A stretch of DNA of 64,000 nt from Bradyrhizobium sp. CCGUVB1N3 (GCF_024199925.1 NZ_JANADR010000001.1:2232001-2296000), one strand, 5' to 3'. Positions 15,902 to 24,403 are shown, counted from the first letter of the stretch. Made by a program: numbers and translations. Notes: generated from the letters alone by a model not told the origin.

Positions 15902-16858
15902 TCAGCCGCCAATCCCGGAATCCCATCCGCCGACGAGGAGCGATGCGGCCGCGAGATCCTCGGACGCCGCCCCGACCGACTTGAACAACGTGATCTCGCT
16001 CTCCTCCAGACGGCCGGGCCGCGCGCCGCTGGTCAGCTCATGCAGATCACCACAAATCCTGCCGGCGTCCCAACGTCCGGCGGCGATCGGCTGGAGCAGA
16101 TCGCCGGCCTCCGCGAGCGCGCCGCCGTAGGTATCGACGAAAACGCGGCTGCGGCAGATGGCCTCGTCGTCGCTCTCCCGCATGTTGGGCGTGAACGCGC
16201 CGACGAGATCGAGATGTGTGCCCGGCCTCAAGTATCGGCCCAGGATGATGGGCTCGACCGATGTCGTCGCGCAACTGACGATGTCCGCCTCGGCCAAAGC
16301 CGCCGGCAGATCGGCAACCCCCTCGGCGGCGAACCCTTGCCGGGAGATCTCGCCTGCAAAAGCCTGCGCGCGCTCCGGGTTACGGCCCCAAACGAGCACG
16401 CGCGCGATCGACCGCGTGGCGCGATGCGCTGCCGGCAGACAGGCTGCGATGCGACCCGTCCCGATCACGAGCAAAGTGCTGCTGTTCGGGCGCGAGAGAT
16501 AGCGCGATGCAAGCGCAGACGCTGCCACCGTCCGCCGATTGGTCAGCGCCTCGCCGTCGATCAAGGCACGCGGCTGGCCGGTCGAGCCGTCGAACAGCGT
16601 GTAGAGCGACGACACGGCGCCCAGGCCAAGGGACGCGTTCGCAGGGAATACCGTGACGAGCTTCACCCCGAGCGCCTTGCCTCTCTCCCAGGCCGGCATG
16701 GTCAGGAGATGACCGGGCTTGTCGGGCGTTCCGACGTCGTAACTCTGCCGAACCGGCATCGCCTCGCCGCCTCGTCGGAAGGACTCGGCCAGCGCGTCGA
16801 TCAGTCTGACGTAGTCGAGGCCGGCCTCGACCTCTGCGGCGGTATAGTAGCGCAGCAA
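15902..16858 (-). CDS. Ornithine cyclodeaminase/mu-crystallin family protein (probable ketimine reductase)
   Basis: A 318-residue NAD(P)-binding protein of the OCD/mu-crystallin family. The substrate-binding block GVKLVTVFPAN, the segment RALIDGEALTNRRTVAASALAS and the Rossmann turn LLVIGTGRIAACLPAA are all characteristic. The family includes ornithine cyclodeaminase, alanine dehydrogenase and mu-crystallin-type ketimine reductases that reduce delta1-piperideine-2-carboxylate to L-pipecolate. Here it is followed upstream on the same strand by an AmaA-like oxidase and an AmaB-like aldehyde dehydrogenase, so the ketimine reductase role fits best: it would supply L-pipecolate to the oxidase. That function is inferred from gene context; the enzyme could equally use proline-like imines. 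Confidence 0.8.
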   Translation of the reverse strand: MLRYYTAAEVEAGLDYVRLIDALAESFRRGGEAMPVRQSYDVGTPDKPGHLLTMPAWERGKALGVKLVTVFPANASLGLGAVSSLYTLFDGSTGQPRALIDGEALTNRRTVAASALASRYLSRPNSSTLLVIGTGRIAACLPAAHRATRSIARVLVWGRNPERAQAFAGEISRQGFAAEGVADLPAALAEADIVSCATTSVEPIILGRYLRPGTHLDLVGAFTPNMRESDDEAICRSRVFVDTYGGALAEAGDLLQPIAAGRWDAGRICGDLHELTSGARPGRLEESEITLFKSVGAASEDLAAASLLVGGWDSGIGG

Positions 16859-16890
16859 GATTCCCTCATTTCATCTATGGTGCATGGAAT

Positions 16891-18174
16891 TCACAGCCGC
16901 GCTTCGGTCAGATGAACGAGCTGGGATCCGGCGCGGTAGAGAGCCTCCTGCGCGAGGCGGAAGCGCGGCTCCTCGCAAGCTGCGACCGGCAGCGGAAGGT
17001 CGCTTTCAGCGACATGGCCGAGCACGTAGGATGCCAGCACACCGCCAAACACCGTGCCCGGCGCGATGCCCCGGCCGTTGTAGCCGCTGAAGGCAATGAC
17101 GTTGCGGTCGAGCTTGTGAAAGCGCGGTAGATTGTCCGAGGTCATGCCGATCATGCCGAACCAGCCCGCCTCGAACCTGATGTCGGCAAGCTGCGGAAAC
17201 AATTTTCGCAGCGAACGAATGGCCCACGCTCGGTGGATCGCGGCGCCGCTTCCCTCGAGCGCACCGACGCTGCCGAACACCAATCGGCCCGCGCGATCGA
17301 AGCGGAACGAGGAGAGCACCTGCTTGGTGTCCCAGGCTCCCTGCCGCTCCGGCAGGATCGACGCCTTCAGATTGTCCGACAAAGGCTCGGTCGCAAAGTT
17401 GAAATAAGGCAGATGAATCTGCTCCTGCCGAACCTGCGACCACGGTCCCTGCGCATAGGCATCGGTGGCAACGATCACCCAATCCGCGCGGACTGATCCC
17501 GCTCCGGTGTCGATCTTCCAGCGCGAGCCGTCCTCGTGCGCAGCAAGAACCGGACTTTGGGTGAATATCATCGCGCCCGCCGCCAGCGCGACACGCGCCA
17601 GGCCGCGGACATAGGCGAGCGGCTGAATGGTGCCGGCGCGCTTGTCCAGCAGCGCACCGGCGTAGTCGCCGCCGCCGATTTTGCGGCGCGTTTCCTCGGC
17701 GTTGAGCACCGCGACCGGTGCACCGCGCCGCTGCCATTGCTCCGCGCGGGCCTCGATCTCGGCCAGGCCCTTGCTTCCGACGGCGCAATGCAGCGTGCCC
17801 GCGCGCTCCGGCTCGCAATCGATGCCGTGTCTCTCGATGAGATCGAACACTCGCTGTGGTCCTTGACCGAGAAGGTCGATCAGGCGCTCGCCAAAGGTCT
17901 GCCCCAGCGTCGCGGTGAGAGCATCGGGCATGACCCACATGCCCGCATTGACGAGACCGACATTGCGCCCCGAGCCGCCGAACCCGATTTCGGACGCTTC
18001 GAGCACGGCGACGCGCGCGCCTCCCTCGGCGAGATGAAGCGCAGAGGACATGCCGGTATATCCGCCGCCGATGACGACGACATCGACATCCAGCTCGCCC
18101 AGGAGCGTCATGGTCTCGGGCGCGGCCGGCGCCGTCAGCGCCCAAAGACCGTGCGATCGGGGATCATCGTGCAT
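16891..18174 (-). CDS. FAD-dependent oxidoreductase, AmaA/L-pipecolate oxidase-like
   Basis: A 427-residue D-amino-acid-oxidase-type (DAO) flavoprotein. The dinucleotide-binding motif is VVIGGGYTGMSSALHLAEGG near residue 35, then GFGGSGRNVGLVNAG; the C terminus has FSGYNGRGIAPGTVFGG, typical of this family. Length agrees with Pseudomonas putida AmaA (about 428), which oxidises L-pipecolate to delta1-piperideine-6-carboxylate. PuuB-like gamma-glutamylputrescine oxidases are related and cannot be excluded by sequence. It is encoded 6 bp downstream of the AmaB-like dehydrogenase, which removes the semialdehyde formed from pipecolate oxidation, and upstream of a mu-crystallin-type reductase, so the lysine/pipecolate assignment is preferred. 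Confidence 0.78.
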   Translation of the reverse strand: MHDDPRSHGLWALTAPAAPETMTLLGELDVDVVVIGGGYTGMSSALHLAEGGARVAVLEASEIGFGGSGRNVGLVNAGMWVMPDALTATLGQTFGERLIDLLGQGPQRVFDLIERHGIDCEPERAGTLHCAVGSKGLAEIEARAEQWQRRGAPVAVLNAEETRRKIGGGDYAGALLDKRAGTIQPLAYVRGLARVALAAGAMIFTQSPVLAAHEDGSRWKIDTGAGSVRADWVIVATDAYAQGPWSQVRQEQIHLPYFNFATEPLSDNLKASILPERQGAWDTKQVLSSFRFDRAGRLVFGSVGALEGSGAAIHRAWAIRSLRKLFPQLADIRFEAGWFGMIGMTSDNLPRFHKLDRNVIAFSGYNGRGIAPGTVFGGVLASYVLGHVAESDLPLPVAACEEPRFRLAQEALYRAGSQLVHLTEARL

Positions 18175-18180
18175 CAGGTC

Positions 18181-19746
18181 TCACACCACGTCGAACTTGA
18201 CGCCCTGGGCCAGCGGGAGCGTCCGGCCATAATTGATGGTGTTCGTGGCCCGGCGCATGTAGGCCTTCCACGCATCGGACCCGGACTCGCGTCCGCCGCC
18301 GGTCTCCTTCTCGCCGCCGAACGCGCCGCCGATCTCGGCGCCGGACGGACCGATATTGACGTTGGCGATGCCGCAATCGGAGCCGCGCGCCGACAGGAAC
18401 GTCTCGGCCTCGCGCAGGTCGTTGGTGAAGATCGACGAGGAGAGCCCTTGCGGAACGGCATTGTGCAATTCGAGCACGGCATCGAGATCGCTGTATTTCA
18501 TCACATAGAGGATCGGCGCGAAGGTCTCCTGCTCGACGGGCCCAGTCTGTGCTGCGATCTCGACCAGCGCGGGACGAACGTAGTGCGCGTCCGTGGCGCC
18601 CTCGACGGCAATCCGCTCGCCGCCGTGAATGACGGCTCCTGCCCCCTTCGCGGCCTCGAGCGCGCCCTGCATTGCACGATAGGCGGCGCCGTCGATCAAC
18701 GGACCAACCAGCGTGCCGGCTTCCAGGGGACTGCCGACGGCAACAGAGGCGTAGGCCCGCTTCAGCCGCGGAACAAAGCTGTCATACACGCTCTCATGGA
18801 CGAAGAGACGGCGAAGCGTCGTGCAACGCTGGCCGGCGGTTCCCATCGCGGCAAAGGCAACGCCGCGCAGCGTCAGGTCGAGATCGGCCGTCGGCGCGAC
18901 GACGGCCGCATTGTTGCCGCCGAGCTCGAGAATTGCGCGCGCGAAACGCTTGGCGAGCCGCGGTCCCACGGCGCGGCCCATCGCGGTCGAGCCCGTGGCC
19001 GACACCAGCGGGACCTTCGCATGATCGACAAGCACTTCGCCGAGGTCGCGGCCGCCGATCAGCAGCGCCGCTAGCCCTGCGGGCGCGCTTCCGCCTTCCT
19101 TCGTAAAGCGCGTCAGCGCGCGGTCGAACAGCGCCTGCGTCGCCAGCGCAGTCAGCGGGGTTTTCTCGGACGGCTTCCACACGATGCTGTTGCCGCAGAC
19201 GAGGGCGAGCGCCGCGTTCCATGCCCAGACTGCCACCGGGAAATTGAACGCGGAGATGATGCCGGTCACGCCAAGCGGATGCCAGCTCTCCATCATCCGG
19301 TGCTCGCCGCGCTCAGTGGCGATGGTCAGGCCGTAGAGCTGGCGGGACAGCCCGACGGCGAAGTCGCAGATGTCGATCATCTCCTGGACTTCGCCGAGGC
19401 CCTCGGACACGATCTTGCCGACCTCGATCGAGACCAGCCAGCCCAATGCCTGCTTGTTGGCGCGCAGCTCTTCGCCGAACAGCCGGACCAGCTCACCGCG
19501 CTTCGGTGCCGGCACGAGCCGCCAGACCTGGAACGCCGCGTGCGCCTTCGCAATCAGCGCGGCGGCATCGGCCGCGCTGACTTCCCTGACCTTCCCGACG
19601 ATCTTGCCGGTGATCGGCGTCTGCACGGCCAGCGTGCCTTCCGCGTAGCTCGCGCGGCTCACGCCGAGGTCGGCGAGGAGCCTGTCGACCTCAGCGGCAA
19701 GATCGGCGGTGTGAGCTTGTGTCTGAGGAGCGGATTTGACGGACAT
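18181..19746 (-). CDS. amaB: Aldehyde dehydrogenase, AmaB/aminoadipate semialdehyde dehydrogenase-like
   Basis: A 521-residue NAD-dependent aldehyde dehydrogenase of the ALDH7 (antiquitin/AmaB) type. Family features: ISAFNFPVAVWAWNAALALV around the cofactor site, SATGSTAMGRAVGP, catalytic Glu in LELGGNNAAVV and catalytic Cys in GTAGQRCTTLRRLFVHESVYD. The GTAGQRCTT signature and C-terminal GPSGAEIGGAFGGEKETGGG are diagnostic of ALDH7. Expected reaction: L-aminoadipate semialdehyde (piperideine-6-carboxylate) to L-2-aminoadipate. ATG at 19746 (MSVKSAPQ) is preferred with GGAAAG upstream; a TTG at 19839 would add 31 unlikely residues. First gene of the leftward lysine/pipecolate operon, 6 bp before the oxidase. 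Confidence 0.85.
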   Translation of the reverse strand: MSVKSAPQTQAHTADLAAEVDRLLADLGVSRASYAEGTLAVQTPITGKIVGKVREVSAADAAALIAKAHAAFQVWRLVPAPKRGELVRLFGEELRANKQALGWLVSIEVGKIVSEGLGEVQEMIDICDFAVGLSRQLYGLTIATERGEHRMMESWHPLGVTGIISAFNFPVAVWAWNAALALVCGNSIVWKPSEKTPLTALATQALFDRALTRFTKEGGSAPAGLAALLIGGRDLGEVLVDHAKVPLVSATGSTAMGRAVGPRLAKRFARAILELGGNNAAVVAPTADLDLTLRGVAFAAMGTAGQRCTTLRRLFVHESVYDSFVPRLKRAYASVAVGSPLEAGTLVGPLIDGAAYRAMQGALEAAKGAGAVIHGGERIAVEGATDAHYVRPALVEIAAQTGPVEQETFAPILYVMKYSDLDAVLELHNAVPQGLSSSIFTNDLREAETFLSARGSDCGIANVNIGPSGAEIGGAFGGEKETGGGRESGSDAWKAYMRRATNTINYGRTLPLAQGVKFDVV

Positions 19747-20241
19747 GACAGGCTTTCCGAAGTCGGCGTTGATTTGGACGGCGCGACCGTTTGGCTGCGC
19801 AGGACGGCTCTTGATCGAACTGAAGTGGCTGCTGGTCAATGGCTAATTCTCATCAGGCCACAGCTCGGACATGCCGCGCAGCCATCGAAAACTCGTTGCT
19901 GCCCGCCCAAGGAGGCGCCACCAGGACATCATGCGAGATTTGCATGAACTTGCCGAAGTATTCCTGCCTTTTCAAGGCCGTCAAACGACGATTGCTCAAC
20001 AGGTCATTCCTACGCGGAATAATCAGCCGTCCCGCCGATTCCTGCCGTCCACCGCCCTCCTCGCCGCCTTTGAAGCGGAGACGTACGCATCGGCAGGACC
20101 TGGTTCAGCCGCGCAACGCTTAACGAAAATTCATCGACGACGGCTGCAATTCACGCCGATTTGTCTACCCGCGTGAACTATCAGCCCAGATAATTTGCGC
20201 TGCGCCGTAGTTGGGGCCGGGCAAGTTGAACGGAGGCTAGC
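19747..20241. promoter_or_regulatory. Intergenic region upstream of the pipecolate operon, with 15-bp inverted repeat
   Basis: Nearly 500 bp without a convincing gene between two divergent genes. A perfect inverted repeat ATTCC-TACGC-GGAAT lies at 20006-20020; its size resembles Lrp/AsnC-family sites, which often control lysine and pipecolate genes. On the minus strand around 19850-20040 a reading frame without a start codon can be read (ending ...AARHVRAVA), possibly chance or a gene remnant. The stretch 20160-20241 is the likely promoter of the small exported protein. Confidence 0.35.
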
Positions 20242-20523
20242 ATGCAGAAAGCCACGGTGCATGTCGCAGCGGTGATCCTCGTTCTGGTTGCGGCGGCCGC
20301 AGCGTATGCAAAAGGCAGCGCGCACGGCGGAGGATTGGCGGCACCAGCCAACCCGGCGGTCCCGCCGACCCTGACGTCCAACTCGCACCTTTTGGATTAT
20401 GCACCTCTGCCCGCCGAGCGGCAGGTAACACGGAGCGAGGACCCGTCTCTCGCGCGCGACCTTGGGCCCACACGCGAAGAGAGCGACCTCGACAGCAAGC
20501 TGGCGATCTGTCGAGGCTGCTGA
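20242..20523 (+). CDS. Small exported protein of unknown function
   Basis: A 93-residue protein with a clear signal peptide (MQKATVHVAAVILVLVAAAAAYAKG, cleavage probably after AYA) and a polar mature part rich in Pro, Ala and charged residues, ending with two cysteines (ICRGC). Start ATG is preceded by an ideal GGAGG seven bases upstream. I do not recognise the family. It stands alone between the pipecolate operon and the two-component genes; the terminal CxxC-like pair could bind a metal or form a disulfide. Signal peptide and ribosome-binding site make it likely to be real. Confidence 0.6.
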   Translation: MQKATVHVAAVILVLVAAAAAYAKGSAHGGGLAAPANPAVPPTLTSNSHLLDYAPLPAERQVTRSEDPSLARDLGPTREESDLDSKLAICRGC

Positions 20524-20573
20524 TCGCGCTATGAGGCGCCATCACCGAGATGCGGCCTCTCCGCGGGTTTCCT

Positions 20574-21209
20574 TCACGGCGCCACCAGTCTCTTGCGAAT
20601 GGCATAGCGGACCAGCTCAGCCGTCGACGACATCCCGAGCTTGCGCATCGCCGATGCGCGATGCGTCTCAACCGTCTTCACGCTCAGCTTCAGGATGGTG
20701 CTGATGGATCTGTTGGTATGTCCTTCGGCAATGAGCTGAACCACGCTCTGCTCGCGCGAGGTGAGCAGCATGGCCGACTTGTTCTGCTTGTTCAGCTGGT
20801 AGTCGTGGAGCAGCTTTTCCAGCAGCAGGCTGGTGAAGTAAGGTCTGCCGTCGAGCAGCGCCTCGATGGCGGAAATCAGGTGGTTCCTGGCATCCGACTT
20901 GAACAGGAACCCGCGGACTCCCGCCAGGATGGCTTCGGTCAGCAGTTCCTCATTCTCGTGCATCGTCAGGATCAGCACTTCCGTGCGCACATGCAGCGCC
21001 TTCAGGCGACGGCTGACCTCCAGCCCGTTCATGAGCGGCATCGAATAGTCGACGATCACGATATCGGGCCGCGTCTCCAACGCCAATGCGACCGCCTGCT
21101 CGCCATTGGTCGCCTCTCCGCTGACGATCCAGTTGGAGCGGGTTTCGACGATCGCCCGCAGCCCGGAGCGCACGACTTCATGATCATCCGCAATCACGAT
21201 GCGCTTCAC
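20574..21209 (-). CDS. NarL/FixJ-type response regulator 1
   Basis: A 211-residue response regulator: receiver domain with acidic pocket ADDH (8-10) and phospho-acceptor Asp54 (IVIVDYSMP), Thr in LILTMHE and Lys in FLFKSD, then a LuxR/NarL HTH (LTSREQSVVQLIAEGHTNRSI...). The start is taken as GTG at 21209 (VKRIVIADDHE), because the paralogue at 21356 begins MKRFLIADDHE at the same place; an upstream in-frame ATG (21284) would add a Pro/Gly-rich leader crossing a hairpin. It is the third gene, after the histidine kinase and the second regulator, on the same strand. A role in controlling the adjacent island is inferred. Confidence 0.88.
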   Translation of the reverse strand: MKRIVIADDHEVVRSGLRAIVETRSNWIVSGEATNGEQAVALALETRPDIVIVDYSMPLMNGLEVSRRLKALHVRTEVLILTMHENEELLTEAILAGVRGFLFKSDARNHLISAIEALLDGRPYFTSLLLEKLLHDYQLNKQNKSAMLLTSREQSVVQLIAEGHTNRSISTILKLSVKTVETHRASAMRKLGMSSTAELVRYAIRKRLVAP

Positions 21210-21240
21210 GACGTCGTTCCCGTATGCCGGCCCGCGGGGC

Positions 21241-21258
21241 CCATCGAGCGATCGATGG
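21241..21258 (-). other. Hairpin in leader of response regulator 1
   Basis: Perfect inverted repeat CCATCGA-GCGA-TCGATGG with a four-base loop, 32-49 bp upstream of the GTG start and inside the 146-bp spacer between the two regulator genes. No T-run follows, so it is more likely a leader or processing structure than a terminator. Confidence 0.35.
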
Positions 21259-21355
21259 AGGCGACCGGCAGAAAGATCGAACAATCATACCGGCCGCGGT
21301 CCAGCGGGTTATCCCACAAAACCCTGAAATCCCTCGGCGATTGTACCCAAAGGCC

Positions 21356-21985
21356 TCATACCTCGATCAGCCCGGCCCGCACCGCGTAGCGGACCAGCCC
21401 GGCCGTCGAATTCACGTCGAGCTTGCGCATCGCGGCCGCCCGGTGCGCTTCCGTCGTCTTGACGCTGAGGTTCAGGATGGAGCTGATCCCCTTGTTGCTG
21501 TAGCCCTCCGCAACCAGCTTCACGACGAGCTGCTCCCGCGGGGTGAGCGCCTGCCTGCTGTCCAAGCCGGGGGTCAGCCCGCAATCCAGATCGTCCTGAC
21601 AGCTCCTGGTGCAGAACGGCTTGTGCGCCAGAAGCGCCTCGACCGCCGCCAGCAGCAGCTTGTTGGCGTCGGACTTCAGCAGGAACGCGCGCGCACCTGC
21701 CTGGAACGCCTCCTGCGCGAGCAGGCTGGAATTGTGCACCGTGAAGATCAGCACCTCGGTTTGAAGCGGGTATTCCCTGATCCGCCGTGCGACTTCCACT
21801 CCGGTCATGCGCGGCATGGAAAAATCGACGATGGCGACGTGGGGCTGGTTGGCGATTGCAGCGGCAACGGCCTTGCTGCCGTCATTGGCTTCAGCGACCA
21901 CCTCCCAATCCGCCCGCTGTTCGAGCACGGCGCGCAGACCCGATCGCACCGCCTCGTGATCATCTGCGATCAAAAACCGCTTCAT
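21356..21985 (-). CDS. NarL/FixJ-type response regulator 2
   Basis: A 209-residue response regulator closely paralogous to the next gene: receiver with DDH at 8-10 and Asp54 (VAIVDFSMP), Thr in LIFTVHN, Lys in FLLKSD, and a C-terminal LuxR-type HTH (LTPREQLVVKLVAEGYSNKGI...). ATG 21985 (MKRFLIADDH) has TTGGAG upstream; a GTG nine codons earlier is less likely. It lies 94 bp downstream of the histidine kinase gene. A short insertion with cysteine (RSCQDDLDCGLTP) before the HTH is absent from the paralogue. Two near-identical receivers beside one kinase suggests branched phosphotransfer. Confidence 0.88.
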   Translation of the reverse strand: MKRFLIADDHEAVRSGLRAVLEQRADWEVVAEANDGSKAVAAAIANQPHVAIVDFSMPRMTGVEVARRIREYPLQTEVLIFTVHNSSLLAQEAFQAGARAFLLKSDANKLLLAAVEALLAHKPFCTRSCQDDLDCGLTPGLDSRQALTPREQLVVKLVAEGYSNKGISSILNLSVKTTEAHRAAAMRKLDVNSTAGLVRYAVRAGLIEV

Positions 21986-22079
21986 GGCAGCCCACTCCAA
22001 GTTTTTTGACACGGTGGCAGCCCCAGGCGCCAGGCGCGATAGACGATTTCGGCCACCACCGGTGATCAGTTTTCTTCTT

Positions 22080-22898
22080 TCACGATGTGCCTACGTGGAC
22101 CCTCGCGACTGTTGTGGCCTTCCTGCTACGTTTGTTTCCGACGACATCGCGCGGCAACACCGCCAGCAATGTGGTGCCGGAATGTCGCGCCGCCGAGTCG
22201 GATTGGATGTGAAGCGTGCCTCCGATCTGCTGCAATCTGGCCCGCATGGCCGGAATCCCAACGCCCATCACGGCCTTCGTGCCGGACCTCGCACGGTCAA
22301 CCGGAAAGCCCCGCCCGTTGTCGCTGACCGTCAGTTGAAAATGGTTGCCGCTCGAGGCGACGGCGATTTTCACTTCCGTCGCCTTCGCATGACGAAAGAC
22401 GTTCGTGAGGGCCTCCTGGATGACCCGAAGCAGCGCATGCTGCTTGTCACGCGACAAGCGATCGATATCCGACGAAATCCTGGTCGTGACGCGCAGGGAT
22501 GTCCGCGCGGCAAACCCCCGCGAATACCGCTCGATCGTCGCTTTAAGACCGTCAACGGTGAGATTCTGCGGGTGCAGCAGATAGGCAAATGCGCGGATCT
22601 CCCGCAGCGCTTCGTCGATCGAACCATCGATCTCGTCACATAACCGCGCAGCACCGGCCGGGTCGTTCAGGCAGGTGCGCAGGCGCATCAGCCCGAGGCT
22701 CGCCGCGATCAAATGCTGACAGGTCGAATCGTGAAGATCGGACGCAATCCGCTGCTGGATGCACTCCTGGAGCGACACCAGGCTGGCGTTCGCATGACCG
22801 TCGGCCAGTTCTTCTTCCGGACCAATCGGCAGCCACTCCCTGACGCCGGACCGTTTCGACTCGCAGGTGGGGGAGCCATGTAGCTTCATGGTACGCAC
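22080..22898 (-). CDS. Soluble histidine kinase (HisKA_3/NarX-type transmitter without sensor domain)
   Basis: A 272-residue protein consisting of almost nothing but a transmitter. The dimerisation/phospho-acceptor box is QQRIASDLHDSTCQHLIAAS with His56; the ATPase domain has the N-box EALTNVFRHA (about 162-171), G1 DNGRGFP (193-199) and G2 MGVGIPAMRARLQQIGG. There is no membrane segment, PAS, GAF or heme domain: only about 45 residues precede the H-box, including a single cysteine (TCESKRS). NarX/FixL-family kinases normally carry a sensor, so the input must come from another protein or from direct binding. It heads a three-gene set with two FixJ/NarL regulators. Confidence 0.87.
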   Translation of the reverse strand: MRTMKLHGSPTCESKRSGVREWLPIGPEEELADGHANASLVSLQECIQQRIASDLHDSTCQHLIAASLGLMRLRTCLNDPAGAARLCDEIDGSIDEALREIRAFAYLLHPQNLTVDGLKATIERYSRGFAARTSLRVTTRISSDIDRLSRDKQHALLRVIQEALTNVFRHAKATEVKIAVASSGNHFQLTVSDNGRGFPVDRARSGTKAVMGVGIPAMRARLQQIGGTLHIQSDSAARHSGTTLLAVLPRDVVGNKRSRKATTVARVHVGTS

Positions 22899-23010
22899 TC
22901 ACTCTTGGAGTGACTCCCGGCATCGAAACTCACTGCCGAGTCTTCAACGGTCCCGAACGCGAGAGTCGCTCCCTGCCCCGTCGACGCAACGTCGGATGAT
23001 CATCTCAGGA

Positions 23011-23202
23011 TCAAGACCCGCGCCTCGGCGTTGCTCGATTATACACCCCGGGATCAGGTGCACTACCAAGTAGAACTCGATGCGGATTGAAATCTCGAAT
23101 ATGTGAGATGAAGTCCGGAGCGGTATGACTATGCAGCCCGTGCCAGATCGGTTGCGAACCGACGCTCAACATCAATGCAACAGAGACTAAAACGCCTTCC
23201 AT
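23011..23202 (-). CDS. Possible small hydrophobic-N-terminus protein (doubtful)
   Basis: A 63-codon frame beginning ATG 23202 with GGAG six bases upstream. The product starts MEGVLVSVALMLSVGSQPIW, like a short signal or membrane segment, then a His- and Pro-containing tail. It occupies the 364-bp spacer between the kinase gene and the next exported protein, which otherwise shows only an imperfect CTACCAAGTAG repeat near 23062. No family recognised; codon bias cannot separate it from chance. Confidence 0.25.
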   Translation of the reverse strand: MEGVLVSVALMLSVGSQPIWHGLHSHTAPDFISHIRDFNPHRVLLGSAPDPGVYNRATPRRGS

Positions 23203-23262
23203 CAGGCTCCACGGGCGCACCGGCGGAACAAAACTCCGCCACGACTCCCCAAGCGCTCAGGA

Positions 23263-23499
23263 CTAGCGTTTGCTGGCGCTGGACTTCTTCTTCCCTTTTG
23301 CGGGCGGTACGAGCTGCTGGGGCGGCACGATCACGAGGGGATGATGCGGCACCTCGAGGCGATTCGTGGCGGCGTCGTCCCTGAGGGCATCGGTATCCAG
23401 GCGCTGACCCCGGTCCACCGAATCGCGCGGTTCCGCAACCGCAGTCGACGCCGTCATGAGTCCAACGACTGTTCCCAGCACCATGCGTCTCGTGATCAA
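23263..23499 (-). CDS. Small exported basic protein of unknown function
   Basis: 78 residues with an N-terminal signal (MITRRMVLGTVVGLMTASTAVAE, cleavage probably after AVA; the TRRM start is weakly Tat-like). The mature part carries a Pro/Val-rich run (HHPLVIVPPQQLVPP) and a lysine/serine tail (KGKKKSSASKR). It begins 12 bp downstream of the beta-barrel protein gene on the same strand, so the two are probably co-transcribed. Function unknown; a periplasmic accessory to the outer-membrane protein is a guess. Confidence 0.55.
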   Translation of the reverse strand: MITRRMVLGTVVGLMTASTAVAEPRDSVDRGQRLDTDALRDDAATNRLEVPHHPLVIVPPQQLVPPAKGKKKSSASKR

Positions 23500-23511
23500 C
23501 TGACCGACCTT

Positions 23512-24333
23512 TCAAAAAGCAAAATCCAGTCGCGGACCGATCCGGAGATCCCTGTAACGCCGCACCGCAACGTTGGACGTCCGCACCTCGTAAAGCACGG
23601 TGGTCGTCAGCGACAGGTTGCTCGCGAAATTGTACTTCAGCCCGACATCCGCCGAGTAGATCTGATCCCGGCGGCCGGTATTGAGTCCGTCGGTGAACCA
23701 GAAGGCTTCGAACAACGGCGTGCTCACGATCGACCATTTCGGGGCGAGCATGATCTCGATGCCCAGCACGGCATCGAAGCGCCAACGGCGCGCCTCCGCG
23801 AGATCAGAGAACCGATAGGTCAACAGCAACAGCGGCGACAGGGTCACGTTGTCGACGCGGAAATCTCGTGCCACCGATCCCATCACGTCGTGCGAGATGA
23901 AGGCCAAATCACGGTACACGCCATCGAAGTCGTAGCGGTTCTCGTAGATCGCGGAGAATCGCCAGCCGTCCCAGTTCTCGGTCAGCCGCGCGCCCAGGCG
24001 GGCCACGGCGGCATTGCCGTCCTTCTCGGTAGCGAACGCATCGTACTGCGTGCGGGCATAAAACCGGTAGGACAGATCATTGGTCAGGTTGCCGTCCAAC
24101 CTGAGGCTCACGTCGGGCTCATAGTATAGGTCGGATCTGCGGTTGTCGCGACTGAACAGGGCATTGTCGGTGAGTGTCGGGGAGAGCGAACCGACGACAC
24201 TCCACGAGGGAGCCGCGTAATACGGAACGGGCGCGCTCGCCGCCTTGAATTCAGTGAGGTCGAGGTCCGACGCCCATGCGCCACCAGCGCCGACCAATCC
24301 CAAAGCCGACAAGAGAATTGCGGCCTTCTGCAT
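23512..24333 (-). CDS. Putative outer-membrane beta-barrel protein
   Basis: 273 residues with a cleavable signal peptide (MQKAAILLSALGLVGAGGAWA) and a mature sequence of alternating polar/hydrophobic strands with many aromatics, ending in phenylalanine (IGPRLDFAF), the terminal residue recognised by the BAM machinery. Strand-like segments such as LSYRFYARTQYDAF, WRFSAIYENRYDFDG, LSPLLLLTYRF and LSLTTTVLYEVRT support a barrel of about 10-12 strands. No enzyme motif seen. Similar proteins in Bradyrhizobium are annotated only as outer-membrane or hypothetical. It is the first gene of a two-gene unit preceded by an AT-rich palindrome. Confidence 0.65.
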   Translation of the reverse strand: MQKAAILLSALGLVGAGGAWASDLDLTEFKAASAPVPYYAAPSWSVVGSLSPTLTDNALFSRDNRRSDLYYEPDVSLRLDGNLTNDLSYRFYARTQYDAFATEKDGNAAVARLGARLTENWDGWRFSAIYENRYDFDGVYRDLAFISHDVMGSVARDFRVDNVTLSPLLLLTYRFSDLAEARRWRFDAVLGIEIMLAPKWSIVSTPLFEAFWFTDGLNTGRRDQIYSADVGLKYNFASNLSLTTTVLYEVRTSNVAVRRYRDLRIGPRLDFAF

Positions 24334-24403
24334 GTCGCTCCTCGATGGCCTCTGCGTACACTGCGAATCTTTTCATGCTGTTCTACGATTGTGGCGTGTC
24401 GGT

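Noticed and set aside
19871..20176. A 101-codon plus-strand frame in the spacer between the pipecolate operon and the small exported protein
   Set aside because: No ribosome-binding site, no family resemblance, Arg/Pro-rich composition; treated as non-coding.
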